Of a stretch of 64,000 bases of DNA, positions 16,350 through 25,806 are shown piece after piece. A program made the position numbers and the translations under genes. The notes beneath the pieces are model-generated. The model was not told the DNA's origin. It was given only the letters and a program-made list of their open reading frames with translations, and did no database searches. The number at the start of each line of letters is the position of its first letter. Positions within the stretch are counted from its first letter, which is position 1. Origin of the DNA: VRUE01 sp963697805 (lineage in GTDB: Bacteria > Actinomycetota > Thermoleophilia > Solirubrobacterales > 70-9). The stretch lies in the NCBI GenBank assembly GCA_963697805.1, contig CAVOPB010000002.1, positions 62,001-126,000 on the forward strand. Direction: 5' to 3'.

Positions 16350-17000
16350 TCAGGCGCCGTTGGTCAGCCGGTAGAGCCGGATGCTGTAGAGGGGGAGCAG
16401 CAGGATCGCGAGCTGGAGGGTGACCCGGACGACGACCGGCACCAGCAGGGTCACGGCCAGGATCAGCACCGGCACCGCCAGTGAGCGCGGCAGGATCCGG
16501 GAGCCTCGTAGGGTGGCGACCGCGGTCGCGGCGATCAGGGTCGCAAGGCCGACGCCGGCCGCGTTGAAGCCGAGGATCTGGGAGATGTCGAAGTAGGCCT
16601 GGGCCGCGTCGGGGCTGATGCTGCCGTCGTTCGCCGCCCGCAGGGCGCCGGCCATGTTGATCGTCTCGGCCCCGAGGCCGACGGTGAAGGCGAGGATCGC
16701 GCCGCCGAACGCGGCGGTGGGAAGCGATGCGGCGCGGTCGCCCAGTTCGAGCTCGAGTCGGTCGCGGAGCAGGGCGCTGAACCAGACGAAGAGGACGACC
16801 GCGAGGATGCTGAGGCTGGCGCCGACGATGATCTGGGTCGAGCGGTCCTCGTAGAAGGCGGCGAGCTCGCTGCCGGGCGCGTCGGTCGCCGGGATGTCGA
16901 TCGACCAGAGCAGGTTGCCGACCGCGAAGAGCACGAAGACGGCCAGGCCGGACAGCGGTGCATAGCGGGTCAGGCTGTCTCGGGGGACATCGCCGCTCAT
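16350..17000 (-). CDS. Polytopic membrane protein, DUF4386-like
   Basis: 216 residues with about six hydrophobic segments. The first is near residue 14-32, followed by an exported loop containing D-A-P-G-S-E-L-A-A-F-Y-E-D, which resembles the loop found in uncharacterised DUF4386-type membrane proteins. It is convergent with the TPR-like gene (13 bp apart). The adjacent tRNA-Lys lies 6 bp upstream of the ATG on the same strand, so the two may share a transcript. No function can be assigned. Confidence 0.6.
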   Translation of the reverse strand: MSGDVPRDSLTRYAPLSGLAVFVLFAVGNLLWSIDIPATDAPGSELAAFYEDRSTQIIVGASLSILAVVLFVWFSALLRDRLELELGDRAASLPTAAFGGAILAFTVGLGAETINMAGALRAANDGSISPDAAQAYFDISQILGFNAAGVGLATLIAATAVATLRGSRILPRSLAVPVLILAVTLLVPVVVRVTLQLAILLLPLYSIRLYRLTNGA

Positions 17001-17006
17001 TGAGAA

Positions 17007-17079
17007 TGGGCCGTGTAGGGATCGAACCTACGACCTTGAGATTAAGAGTCTCCTGCTCTACCAACTGAGCTAACGGCCC
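17007..17079 (-). tRNA. tRNA-Lys (CTT)
   Basis: A 73-nt cloverleaf: a 7-bp acceptor stem (GGGCCGT with ACGGCCC), D-arm GCTCAGTTGGTAGAGC, anticodon loop CTCTTAA giving CUU, and T-arm GGTTCGATCCC. The discriminator base is A and the CCA end is not encoded (TTC follows). Confidence 0.95.
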
Positions 17080-17103
17080 TCGGGACGGCAAGTATAGGAA
17101 GGC

Positions 17104-17123
17104 GGCGCCGGCCGCCCGGCGCC
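17104..17123 (-). terminator. Hairpin after the secreted-protein gene
   Basis: A perfect 8-bp inverted repeat, GGCGCCGG/CCGGCGCC, around CCGC, starting about 10 bp past the stop at 17133 and ahead of the tRNA. There is no strong T-run. Confidence 0.5.
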
Positions 17124-17132
17124 GGATGACGC

Positions 17133-17903
17133 CTAGGGAATCGGCCTGCAGGCCTTGTAGACGCTGCCTTCGATGACGGTCGCTTCGGGGTCCGCGAATT
17201 CAAACCGGCCCCGGGTCTCGAGGATGCTGTCGCTGCAGCGGGCCGAGACGTAGCTGCGCTGCACGCCGTCCGCCTTGTAGCGGCGGTTGATTTCGGCTTC
17301 GAGGTGGATCAGGGAGCCGGTGCCTTCGGCGAATTCAGGGACCACCGCGGAGGCCCGGTAGGAGAACGGGCCCTTCCTGAGGCGTTCGATCGTGATCACG
17401 ACGACATAGGTCTGCGGTTGCGGGAGCAGCTGGCGCGCGTGGGCGATGACGGTCGCGTTGCCGCCGATGCGGGGGCCGTTGAAGAGGCTCAGCGGCGAGC
17501 GCACCATCACCCCGCGCAGGCCCGGGTCGGCGATCGAGGCGGCGACCGTCCCCGACCCGACCATCGCCTTGCCGCAGATCTGCCTTGCAGCCTGCGGCGT
17601 CGTGCCGGCGAGGCTCGAGGGCTGGCAGACCGGCAGGCCCTTGGTGCTGAGGCGGCCGTCGTGGTCGAACTCGAGGCTGAAGTTGCGCAGCGCCGGCACC
17701 GGTCCCGAGTCCGTCGATTCGACGTTCGCGTGACCGTGGAAGGAGATCGGTGCGTAGCCGTGGCGCGGCAGCGACTGCGGTGAGAATCCCCCGTCGGCAC
17801 GCAGGACTATTCTTCCCACCCTGACCATGGCCCCATCGGCCATGGCGGCCACCAGTAGCAGCACGATCGCGACCAGCGCGTAAGTCGAGAGGCGCAGTTT
17901 CAC
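17133..17903 (-). CDS. Secreted protein, paralogue of the 31654 protein, unknown function
   Basis: 256 residues with a signal peptide (K-L-R-L then hydrophobic to A-M-A-D-G-A). The mature part has an immunoglobulin-like beta-rich pattern with C near 93, 109 and 223. It shares with the 31654 protein the ordered blocks G-R-I-V-L-R-A-D-G, L-P-R-H-G-Y-A-P-I-S-F, D-G-R-L-S-T-K-G-L-P-V-C, G-S-G-T-V, L-S-L-F-N-G, G-T-G-S-L and a final S-V-Y-K-A-C-R-P. It is divergent from the MmpL gene across 115 bp. It is probably an envelope or exported factor linked to the Mce locus, judged by position only. Confidence 0.75.
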   Translation of the reverse strand: MKLRLSTYALVAIVLLLVAAMADGAMVRVGRIVLRADGGFSPQSLPRHGYAPISFHGHANVESTDSGPVPALRNFSLEFDHDGRLSTKGLPVCQPSSLAGTTPQAARQICGKAMVGSGTVAASIADPGLRGVMVRSPLSLFNGPRIGGNATVIAHARQLLPQPQTYVVVITIERLRKGPFSYRASAVVPEFAEGTGSLIHLEAEINRRYKADGVQRSYVSARCSDSILETRGRFEFADPEATVIEGSVYKACRPIP

Positions 17904-18018
17904 GTCATTTGAGGATGGCAGTCCAGGGGCAAAACAGGCCGCCGTGTTCCGACTTCCTTAACAGAAACTTCGGCATTTCTGTAACCCCAGCCTTGTCCCT
18001 ACAGCGAAAATACCAGGC

Positions 18019-21000
18019 GTGCGACTGAGGAGGAGCAGGGACCGGCGCGGAGGCGCGCCGGCCGAGAACGGTGATGCCCGAACGCCGGTGATGCTGCGGC
18101 ACCCGCGCGCCGTGCTCGCGACTTTCGGCGTGATCGTCGTCGTCCTGGCCATTCTCGGCTTCCAGGTCCAGGAGAAGCTCAGCCCGACTTCGCTCGATAT
18201 CTCCGGCACCCCGGCCTCGAATGCGAACGAAATGCTGCGCCACAACTTCGGCGACACGGCGCTCTTCGCGATCCTGCTGCAGGGCCCCGCCGACGAAATC
18301 GACCGCCAGGGGCCGGAACTGGTGCGGGCGCTTCGCGCCGACAACCCGGATGTCACGACGCTCTCCCCCTGGGACCGGGGCTCGGTCGACCAGCTGCGGC
18401 CGTCCCCAGACCGGGCGCTCGTCATCGCCGACTTCCACACCCCGATCGCTACCGCGGTGAAGGAGAGCGTCGAGGAACTCGAAAAAATCCTCGAAAAGCA
18501 GATCAAGTCGCCGGTCAAAGCGACCCAATCGGGCTTCCCGACCCTCTCGAAGGCCCTCCAGGACGAGTCGATCGCCGCTAGCGAGCGGGCCGAGCTGATC
18601 GCCCTTCCCATCCTCCTCATCGTCCTCCTCCTCGTCTTCCGGTCGCCGATAGCGGCGGCGATCCCGCTCACCTTCGGGGCGATCACGGTCTTCATCTCGA
18701 GCGGCGTGCTGACGATCGTCACCAGGTGGGTCGGCGTCGACGCGTTCGCGCTCACGGTCTGCACGATGATGGGCCTTGCCTTGGGGGTGGACTACGCCCT
18801 GCTGATGGTCTCGCGCTTCCGCGAGGAGCTCGCCGGCGGGGCCGACCCGAAGACCGCGGCGGTGCGGACCCGCCATACGGCGGGGCGGACGACGGTCTTC
18901 GCCGGCAGCACGCTGATCGCGGCGATGCTCGTCGCCCTCTTCATCGTCCCGGGGGCGCTGCTCTCCTCGCTCGCCGCGACCGTGATCCTGGTCGTGATCC
19001 TCAGCGTTTCGGTCGCGACGATCGCCGGCCCGGCGGTTCTGACCTTGATCGGCCACAACGTCAACCGCTGGCGCATCGGCCGTCCCCAGAGCTACCAGGA
19101 CGAGAGCAAAGGGCTGATGACGATCGTCGGCGCCGCCCTCAAACGCCCGGTGCTCGTCTGCATCGTCGTCGGCACCTTCGTCCTCGCCCTCGCCGCCCCG
19201 ACTATCGGGCTCAAGACCGGCCCGCCAAGCGCCCAGCAGCTGTCCCACCACAACCAGGCCCGCAAGGACGCCGAACTGATCAACCGGACGATCGCCCCCG
19301 GCTTCGACGCCCCATTCGTGGTCGTCGCCGAAGCCGAAAAGGGGCCGGTCACGACGCCGGAACGGCTCGACGCGCTGCGCCAGTGGCAGGACAAGGTCGC
19401 GAAAATCCCGGGCGTCCAGGTCGTGATCGGGCCCGAGCAGGTCTCGAAATCGGTGGCGCCGCTGCGCGAAGCCGGGAATGGGCTGCTGGTAGAGAAGGGC
19501 GGCCCGGTCGGCAATCTCGAAACCCTCGGCCGCAACCTGAAGCGGGCCGCGAAAGGCGTCGCCAGGCTGCGCGCCGGGATCTCGGAAGCGACCCAGGGCG
19601 CGGGCCTGCTGGTGGAGGGAACGGACACGACCCAGGAGGGGGCGCTGCGGCTCGCCAGCGGCCTTGCCACCGCGACCGCCGGGAGCGAAGAAGCGGTCGG
19701 TGCGCTCGACGAATTCGCGGCCGGGGCGAAGAAGCTCCAGGAAGGCGCCGACAAGATCACGAAGGGCCAGGAAGAAGCGCAGGAGGCCGCCGAATTCATC
19801 GACAAGACGATGGGTGACCTCAGCGACAACATCCGCAACAACGGCCTGCGGCGGTCACGGAAGTTGCAGAAGAAACTGACGAAGACGGCCCACGGCGAAC
19901 TCGATGCGCTGAAGCAGCCGGCGACGGCCACCAATACCCAGTTGCAGGCCGCGCTCCAGCAGCTGCAGACGATGACCGTCGGCAAAACGGATCCGAACTA
20001 CAACGCCGCGCTCGACGCCGTCCGCCAGGCGGCGGGGTCGGCCTCGCAGGTCTTTGCCGGCCTCGACAAGCTCCAGGTTGGCCTGATCAAGGACTCCGAA
20101 GAAGCGCGCGAAGTCAGCTTCTGGTTCGTCACCGCGATCAAGGAAATCGAAACCAACGCGAAACGGGTCGGCGAACTCGCCGACGGCCTCGGCGAACTGA
20201 AGGAAGGAAGCGAACAGCTCTCGGAAGGCAGCGGCGAACTCGCCGAAGGAGCCGAAACCCTCGCCACCGAAAGCCGCAAGCTGGAAGAAGGGCTCGGCAG
20301 GCTCGGCGCCGGCGCCGCCCGCCTCGCCTCGGGAATCGCCGAACTCGGCGAAGGGGCGACCTCGCTCCAGGTCGGCCTCGGTGATGCCTTCACCGAATCC
20401 CATCCGCTGGAAACCGGTCTCCGCCGCGGCGCGGTGCGGGTCACGGTCAACGCCAACGAAGCCCGCGACCAGACCGACCAGCTGCGGCACCAGTCGCCGG
20501 GCATCTTCGACTCCGGCTACTTCGTGCTCTCCGCCCTCGACGGGGCCAACGAACGCCTGCGCCGCCAGTCGACGCAGGCCGTCGACCTTGACAAAGGCGG
20601 CCAGGCGGCGACGGTGACGATCTTCAGCCGCTACACCTTCAACACCCCGGGCTCGATCGCGCTCAACAAGACCCTCGAAGGCCAGGCCCAGGAACTGGCC
20701 GACGAAACCGGTCTCAAGACAGGGGTCGCCGGCGGCGCCGCGCAGCTGAACGAGTACAGCAAGGTGACCCGCGAGCGGATCCCGGTGATCGTCGCCGCGA
20801 TCACCGTCGCCACCTTCCTGATCCTGGTCCTGATCCTGCGCGCGATCCCGCTGGCGGCGATCGCGGTCGGCCTCAACCTGGCGACGGTCGGGGTCGCGTT
20901 CGGCGTCCTGACCCTGCTCTTCAACGTCCCCGACAACTACCCGCTCGGGGGGCACACCTACGTCGATGCGGTGGGGGCGACGATGATCTTCGGGATCGTC

Positions 21001-21339
21001 TTCGGGCTATCGATCGACTACGCGGTCTTCCTGCTCGTCCGCATGCGAGAGCGCTACGAAGAGGACGGCGACAACGCCGCCGCGATCGAATTCGGGCTCG
21101 AGAAAACGGCCCGGGTGATCACCGGCGCGGCGGTGATCATGATGGCCGTGTTCATCGCCTTCGCCGGGGCGCCGATCGCCAACGTCAGCCAGCTCGGGAT
21201 CGGCCTCACCGTCGCGGTCTTCCTCGACGCGACCGTGGTCCGGATCGTCTTCCTGCCGGCGCTGATGCTGCTGCTCGGCGACCGCGTCTGGTGGTACCCC
21301 CGTTTCCTCGATCGCATCACTCCCCGCCTGAATGTCTGA
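18019..21339 (+). CDS. MmpL/RND-family transporter with internal coiled-coil domain
   Basis: 1106 residues from GTG 18019. Two RND-type membrane halves each carry the proton-relay Asp-Tyr motif: G-V-D-Y-A-L-L-M-V-S-R-F-R near 257 and S-I-D-Y-A-V-F-L-L-V-R-M-R near 998. Between them, residues about 490-795 form a long Gly/Ala/Glu-rich heptad region (L-A-E-G-A-E-T-L and L-A-S-G-I-A-E-L-type repeats) like the Pip/YhgE extracellular domain. MmpL proteins export lipids or hydrophobic molecules using the proton gradient. It lies 128 bp upstream of the first mce gene, same strand, so it probably belongs to the same lipid-transport system. Substrate unknown. Confidence 0.88.
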   Translation: MRLRRSRDRRGGAPAENGDARTPVMLRHPRAVLATFGVIVVVLAILGFQVQEKLSPTSLDISGTPASNANEMLRHNFGDTALFAILLQGPADEIDRQGPELVRALRADNPDVTTLSPWDRGSVDQLRPSPDRALVIADFHTPIATAVKESVEELEKILEKQIKSPVKATQSGFPTLSKALQDESIAASERAELIALPILLIVLLLVFRSPIAAAIPLTFGAITVFISSGVLTIVTRWVGVDAFALTVCTMMGLALGVDYALLMVSRFREELAGGADPKTAAVRTRHTAGRTTVFAGSTLIAAMLVALFIVPGALLSSLAATVILVVILSVSVATIAGPAVLTLIGHNVNRWRIGRPQSYQDESKGLMTIVGAALKRPVLVCIVVGTFVLALAAPTIGLKTGPPSAQQLSHHNQARKDAELINRTIAPGFDAPFVVVAEAEKGPVTTPERLDALRQWQDKVAKIPGVQVVIGPEQVSKSVAPLREAGNGLLVEKGGPVGNLETLGRNLKRAAKGVARLRAGISEATQGAGLLVEGTDTTQEGALRLASGLATATAGSEEAVGALDEFAAGAKKLQEGADKITKGQEEAQEAAEFIDKTMGDLSDNIRNNGLRRSRKLQKKLTKTAHGELDALKQPATATNTQLQAALQQLQTMTVGKTDPNYNAALDAVRQAAGSASQVFAGLDKLQVGLIKDSEEAREVSFWFVTAIKEIETNAKRVGELADGLGELKEGSEQLSEGSGELAEGAETLATESRKLEEGLGRLGAGAARLASGIAELGEGATSLQVGLGDAFTESHPLETGLRRGAVRVTVNANEARDQTDQLRHQSPGIFDSGYFVLSALDGANERLRRQSTQAVDLDKGGQAATVTIFSRYTFNTPGSIALNKTLEGQAQELADETGLKTGVAGGAAQLNEYSKVTRERIPVIVAAITVATFLILVLILRAIPLAAIAVGLNLATVGVAFGVLTLLFNVPDNYPLGGHTYVDAVGATMIFGIVFGLSIDYAVFLLVRMRERYEEDGDNAAAIEFGLEKTARVITGAAVIMMAVFIAFAGAPIANVSQLGIGLTVAVFLDATVVRIVFLPALMLLLGDRVWWYPRFLDRITPRLNV

Positions 21340-21467
21340 GGCCTGCAAATCCAACGCGTTGACATCCAGTTAAGTGAGTCCTGGAGCCATCTCCGCGCCT
21401 GATCGCTCGGGTACGATTCGATTGCCGTTCCTCCGGGTCGGAGGCGGGGGACGGGAAGCGACGACCC

Positions 21468-22874
21468 GTGGCTGCTAACCCCTTGAACGAGGAGAAAAGC
21501 CAGGCTACGAGCCGGCGCAGATCGCCTGCCCGGATTGCGGCGATTGCCGGCCTCGCGATCGTCGTGATCGCGCTGCTCGTGATCGTCTTCAGCGGCGGCA
21601 GCGACCACAAGTACAAGCTCGTGTTCCAGAGCGCGAGCCAGCTGGTCAACGGCAATCAGGTCCTGGTCGGGGGCCACCCGGTCGGCTCGGTCGAAAACAT
21701 CAGCCTGACCAGCGACAACCTCGCCGAGATCGAAGTCAGCGTCGACCAGGAACTGCACGAAGGGACGACCGCGACGGCCCGCGCGACGTCGCTCTCCGGC
21801 GTCGCCAATCACTACATCACGATCACCCCCGGGCCGAACAGCAACCCGGCGCTCGACGACGGCGCCACGCTCGGCCTCGGCTCGACGACCTCGGCGGTCG
21901 ACCTCGACCAATTCATCAACGCGTTCCCGGGCTCGGTCCGCAAAGCGCTGGGAAAATTCATCCGCGGCTTTGGCGAATTTTATGCCGGGAACGGGACCCA
22001 GGCCAACGCCGCCTTCAAATACTTCGCCCCGGGCCTCAATCGCGCCGCGGCCTTCGCCCGCGGCCTCAACGCCGACTCGCGCCTGTTCTCGCAGTTCGTC
22101 GTCAATACGAGCAAACTCTCAACCGCCGTCACCAGTCGCGGTGCACAGCTGACGAGCGCAATCTCCAACGCCAACACCTCGTTCAACGCGATCGCCGACC
22201 AGACCCAGGCCTTCAACCAGATGCTCGAGCTGCTGCCGCCGGTCTTCCGGCAGAGCAACACGACCTTCGTCAACCTTCGCGCCGCGCTCGACGACCTCGA
22301 TCCGCTGGTCGAAACCGCGAAGCCGGCGACCAAGGACCTTGCCCCGTTCCTGCGTGACCTGCGCCCGGTCCTGACCAGGTCGATCCCGGTCTTCCGCAAC
22401 CTCCGGCTCACCGTCGACCGCCCGGGCTTCGCCAACGACTCGCGGGAACTGCTGGCCGCCCTGCCCGACGTCCAGCAGCGCGCCTCGCGCGCCTTCCCGC
22501 ACTCCGAAGCGGCGATCGAAGCCTTCCAGCCGAACCTCAACTTCATCCGCGCCTACGCCCCCGACTTCTTCAACGCCTTCGGCCGGGTCGGCCAGGTGAC
22601 CGGCAACTACGACGGCAACGGCAACTACGCCCGGGTCTCGTTCTCGAACCTCAACCTCTTCAAGTACGACTCCGGCACCGGCCTGCTCGAACCGATCACG
22701 CCGAGCGAACAGTACGACGCGTTCGGCTCCCCGACTCCGACCCCGCGGCCCTGCCCGGGCGGGGCGACCCAGCCCGCTCCCGACGGATCCAACCCGTTCC
22801 TCGAACCGCCCTTCACCGGGGCGGGCGTCAACTCGTCCGAATGCAACCCGAGCGACGTGCCTCCGGGGCCATGA
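21468..22874 (+). CDS. Mce/MlaD-family protein 1 of 6
   Basis: 468 residues from GTG 21468. Basic N-terminus, one membrane anchor near 24-44, then the MlaD domain (K-Y-K-L-V-F-Q-S-A-S-Q-L-V-N-G-N-Q-V through G-G-H-P-V-G-S-V, near 50-130), a helical tube-forming region to about 400, and a Pro-rich tail. Mce proteins form periplasmic hexamers or tunnels that carry lipids or sterols. The Cys pair near the end (C-P and C-N-P) could form a disulfide. Its stop overlaps the next start (ATGA). Confidence 0.88.
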   Translation: MAANPLNEEKSQATSRRRSPARIAAIAGLAIVVIALLVIVFSGGSDHKYKLVFQSASQLVNGNQVLVGGHPVGSVENISLTSDNLAEIEVSVDQELHEGTTATARATSLSGVANHYITITPGPNSNPALDDGATLGLGSTTSAVDLDQFINAFPGSVRKALGKFIRGFGEFYAGNGTQANAAFKYFAPGLNRAAAFARGLNADSRLFSQFVVNTSKLSTAVTSRGAQLTSAISNANTSFNAIADQTQAFNQMLELLPPVFRQSNTTFVNLRAALDDLDPLVETAKPATKDLAPFLRDLRPVLTRSIPVFRNLRLTVDRPGFANDSRELLAALPDVQQRASRAFPHSEAAIEAFQPNLNFIRAYAPDFFNAFGRVGQVTGNYDGNGNYARVSFSNLNLFKYDSGTGLLEPITPSEQYDAFGSPTPTPRPCPGGATQPAPDGSNPFLEPPFTGAGVNSSECNPSDVPPGP

Positions 22875-24394
22875 GGAAGAGCCGCAAAAAAGCCCTGATC
22901 GGAGTCGTGGTCGTGGCCGCGATCGTCGCCCTGATCGTGCTCGTCTCCGGCGGCCGCTCCGAAAGCGGGTACCTCGTGCGGGCGATCTTCGACAACGGCT
23001 CGTTCCTGGTCCCGGGTGAGGAAGTGCGCGTTGCCGGCGCCAGCGTTGGAACGATCCAGTCGGTCGGCGTGACGATGCCGGGCGAAGAGGCGAGCTACAA
23101 GGACGGCGAGTTCACGGAAGCGCCCGGAAAAGCGGTCCTGGTGCTGAAGATCGACGATCCCGGCTTCCAGGACTTCCGCAAGGACGCGACCTGCCTCATC
23201 AGGCCGCAGTCGCTGATCGGCGAGAAGTTCGTCGACTGCCGCACGACCCTGCCGCGGGCGCCGGGGACGCAGCCGCCGCCGGAACTGACGGAGGTCCCCG
23301 ACGGCGATCCTGGGGCGGGCCAGCATCTGCTCCCGATCGAGCAGAACAGCACCAGCGTCGACCCGGACCTGGTCAACAACATCAGTCGCCTGCCCTACGC
23401 CCAGCGCTTCCGCCTGATCCTCAACGAAATCGGCGGCACTCTTGCCGGCCGCGGCGAAGACATCGAGGAAGCCGTCAAACGCGCCAACCCGACGCTGCGG
23501 GACGCCGGCCGGGTGTTCCAGATCCTCGCCGGCCAGCGCGACCAGCTGGCCCAGCTCTCGGTCAACTCCGAGCAGATCCTGAAGCCGTTCGCCGCCCAGC
23601 GCGCGCACGTCGCCGGCTTCCTCTCCAACTCGGGCGCGACCGCCGAAGCCAGCGCCGAACGCGGAGCCGAACTGGAAGCCTCGCTGCGAAAGCTGCCCGC
23701 CTTCATCACCGAGTTCGAGACGACGCTGAGGAGCCTGCAGGGCTTCAGCACCGCCGCGACCCCGGTCTTCACCGACCTCGACCGCGCGACCCCGGCGCTC
23801 ACCGAAGCGACCAGGGCGCTGACGCCGTTCAGCGCCGCGGCGACGGTCTCGCTGAAGTCGCTCGGGGCGACCGGCGAGATCGCCGGTCCGAAGATCGCCG
23901 AAGCCGATCCGATCGTCCGCAAGGCGCGCAACCTCGCGAAGAGCGGCGCCGTCCCGACCACCGAACTCGCCAGGTTCCTCGTCAGCATCAACAGGTCGAA
24001 CGGATTCAAGGCTCTGGTCAACCTGATCTACAACGGCGCCGGGGCGACGAACGAATTCGACGAATACGGCCACCTCCTCCGCACCCTGGTGACGATCGTC
24101 GACTGCGCCGAATACCGGCTCTCGCCGAAGAGCGGTTGCTCGGCGAACTTCACCGGGCCGAATGCGGTCGAATCCTCCGTCTCCGACCCTTCGACGATCC
24201 TCCGCCACATCGAAGAAATGCAGGCTGAACAGAGCGGCGGCACGGCCTCGGGCTCCACCCTGCCCGGCCTGCCCGCTCCCTCCCTCGCCCCCTCGGCGCC
24301 GACCGGCCCGCAGCTGGGCGGCGGCGAAGGCCTTGACCCCGGCATCTCGGCCGTCCCGTCCCCGGAAGAACTGATGAGGACGCTGGGACGATGA
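22871..24394 (+). CDS. Mce/MlaD-family protein 2 of 6
   Basis: 507 residues. Membrane anchor near 8-26, MlaD domain near 32-115 (F-L-V-P-G-E-E-V-R-V-A-G-A-S-V-G-T-I) with an inserted loop (M-P-G-E-E-A-S-Y-K-D-G), and a long helical region. C near 101 and 118 and C near 413 and 424 are exported-side cysteines. The tail is Ser/Pro/Gly-rich (about 445-507). The ATG at 22871 is set by the four-base overlap with gene 1; its stop overlaps gene 3. Confidence 0.88.
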   Translation: MRKSRKKALIGVVVVAAIVALIVLVSGGRSESGYLVRAIFDNGSFLVPGEEVRVAGASVGTIQSVGVTMPGEEASYKDGEFTEAPGKAVLVLKIDDPGFQDFRKDATCLIRPQSLIGEKFVDCRTTLPRAPGTQPPPELTEVPDGDPGAGQHLLPIEQNSTSVDPDLVNNISRLPYAQRFRLILNEIGGTLAGRGEDIEEAVKRANPTLRDAGRVFQILAGQRDQLAQLSVNSEQILKPFAAQRAHVAGFLSNSGATAEASAERGAELEASLRKLPAFITEFETTLRSLQGFSTAATPVFTDLDRATPALTEATRALTPFSAAATVSLKSLGATGEIAGPKIAEADPIVRKARNLAKSGAVPTTELARFLVSINRSNGFKALVNLIYNGAGATNEFDEYGHLLRTLVTIVDCAEYRLSPKSGCSANFTGPNAVESSVSDPSTILRHIEEMQAEQSGGTASGSTLPGLPAPSLAPSAPTGPQLGGGEGLDPGISAVPSPEELMRTLGR

Positions 24395-25806
24395 GGGGAC
24401 GTCGAGGGATACAGGGAGTGGCGACCAGCCCGGTGATCGTCGGCGCGGTGACGGTGCTGGTCGCGATCGTCGCCGTCTTCCTCGCCTACAACGCCAACAA
24501 CGGGCTGCCGTTCGTCTCGACCTACGACATCAAGGCGCGGGTGCCGAACGCCAACGCCCTGGTCAAAGGCAACGAGGTCCGGATCGGCGGCTCGCGGGTC
24601 GGGACGATCTCCGAAGTGGCGCCGGTCCAGCTCGGCGACGGCCGGGTCGCGGCCGAACTCGACCTCAAGCTCGACCAGAGCGCCGAACCGCTGCCGGCCG
24701 ACTCGACGATGATCATCCGGCCGAAGTCCCCGCTCGGGCTCAAGTATCTGCAGATCAACCCAGGCAGCTCCTCCGAAAGCCTCGAAGCGGGCGACACGAT
24801 CCCGCTCGCCCAGGCCAAACCGGAACCGGTCGACATCGACCAGTTCTTCAGCATGTTCGACAAGGAAACGCGGACCAACATCCAGCGCAACCTGTCCGGT
24901 TTCGGCAACGCGTTCGCCGGCCGCGGCCCGCAGCTCAACGAAGCGTTCTCATCGCTGCGCAAACTGGCCGAAAGCGCCCAGCCCGTCCTGCGGGCTTTCG
25001 TCGCCCCGAGCACCAACTTCGACGGATTCTGGCGCTCGCTGGAGGCGCTCGCCTCGACCGTCGCCCCGGTGGCGCTGACCCAAGCCGACCTCTTCGTCGC
25101 CCTCGACCGCACCTTCGGCGCCCTCGCCCGCGTCGCGCGGCCCTTCATCCAGGAAACGATCTCGAAAGGCCCGCCGTTCCTCGACGCCGCCGCCCGTGAC
25201 CTGCCGGTTCTGCGGCCGTTCCTGAACGACTCCGCGCGCTTCTTCACGGCGTTCGCGCCGGGGGCAGAGGCGCTGGCCGATACCTCGCCGACGATCAACT
25301 CGGCGCTCCGGGCCGGCATCCCGGCGCTCAACCGCTCGCCGGCGCTGTTCGCCCAGCTCGAGCCGACTGCGGATGCCCTGCTCGCCTTCCAGGAAGCTCC
25401 CGGCGTTTTCAACGGCCTCGACCTCCTGATCGACGCCAACGAACTGCTGAAGCCGCCGATCCGGTTCCTGACCCCGGCGCAGACCGTCTGCAACTACCTG
25501 ACGATCTCATTCAGGAATCTCGCCGACGCCTTCAGCGAAAGCAACGGGATCGGTAACTGGGCGGGCGCGCTCGCCAACGAGGGGCCGTCCGGGCCGAACG
25601 CGGAGACGATGCCCGCCTCGGCGCCGGCCAACGGGCCCGAAAAAGAGAACCACCTGCACGCCAACCTCTATCCGAATACGGCGGCGCCGGGCCAGACCCA
25701 TGAGTGCGAGGCCGGCAACGTCCTCTACCGGAAGGAAGTGACGACGATCGGGAACATCCCCGGCAACCAGGGGACGCGGACCTCCGGGCAGGAAGGGAAC
25801 GGCTGA
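24391..25806 (+). CDS. Mce/MlaD-family protein 3 of 6
   Basis: 471 residues. Membrane anchor near 13-31, MlaD domain near 40-120 (N-A-L-V-K-G-N-E-V-R-I-G-G-S-R-V-G-T-I) with the P-L-G-L-K-Y-L-Q-I strand, then helical repeats. An unusual hydrophilic tail rich in Asn/Pro/His follows residue 395. No lipobox. The final base of its stop is the first base of the next start (TGATG). Confidence 0.88.
   Translation: MRGRRGIQGVATSPVIVGAVTVLVAIVAVFLAYNANNGLPFVSTYDIKARVPNANALVKGNEVRIGGSRVGTISEVAPVQLGDGRVAAELDLKLDQSAEPLPADSTMIIRPKSPLGLKYLQINPGSSSESLEAGDTIPLAQAKPEPVDIDQFFSMFDKETRTNIQRNLSGFGNAFAGRGPQLNEAFSSLRKLAESAQPVLRAFVAPSTNFDGFWRSLEALASTVAPVALTQADLFVALDRTFGALARVARPFIQETISKGPPFLDAAARDLPVLRPFLNDSARFFTAFAPGAEALADTSPTINSALRAGIPALNRSPALFAQLEPTADALLAFQEAPGVFNGLDLLIDANELLKPPIRFLTPAQTVCNYLTISFRNLADAFSESNGIGNWAGALANEGPSGPNAETMPASAPANGPEKENHLHANLYPNTAAPGQTHECEAGNVLYRKEVTTIGNIPGNQGTRTSGQEGNG

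Noticed and set aside
21359..21417. A TTGACA box and a downstream TACGAT as a promoter for the first mce gene
   Set aside because: The spacing between the two is about 47 bp, and no good partner box lies at 16-18 bp from either.
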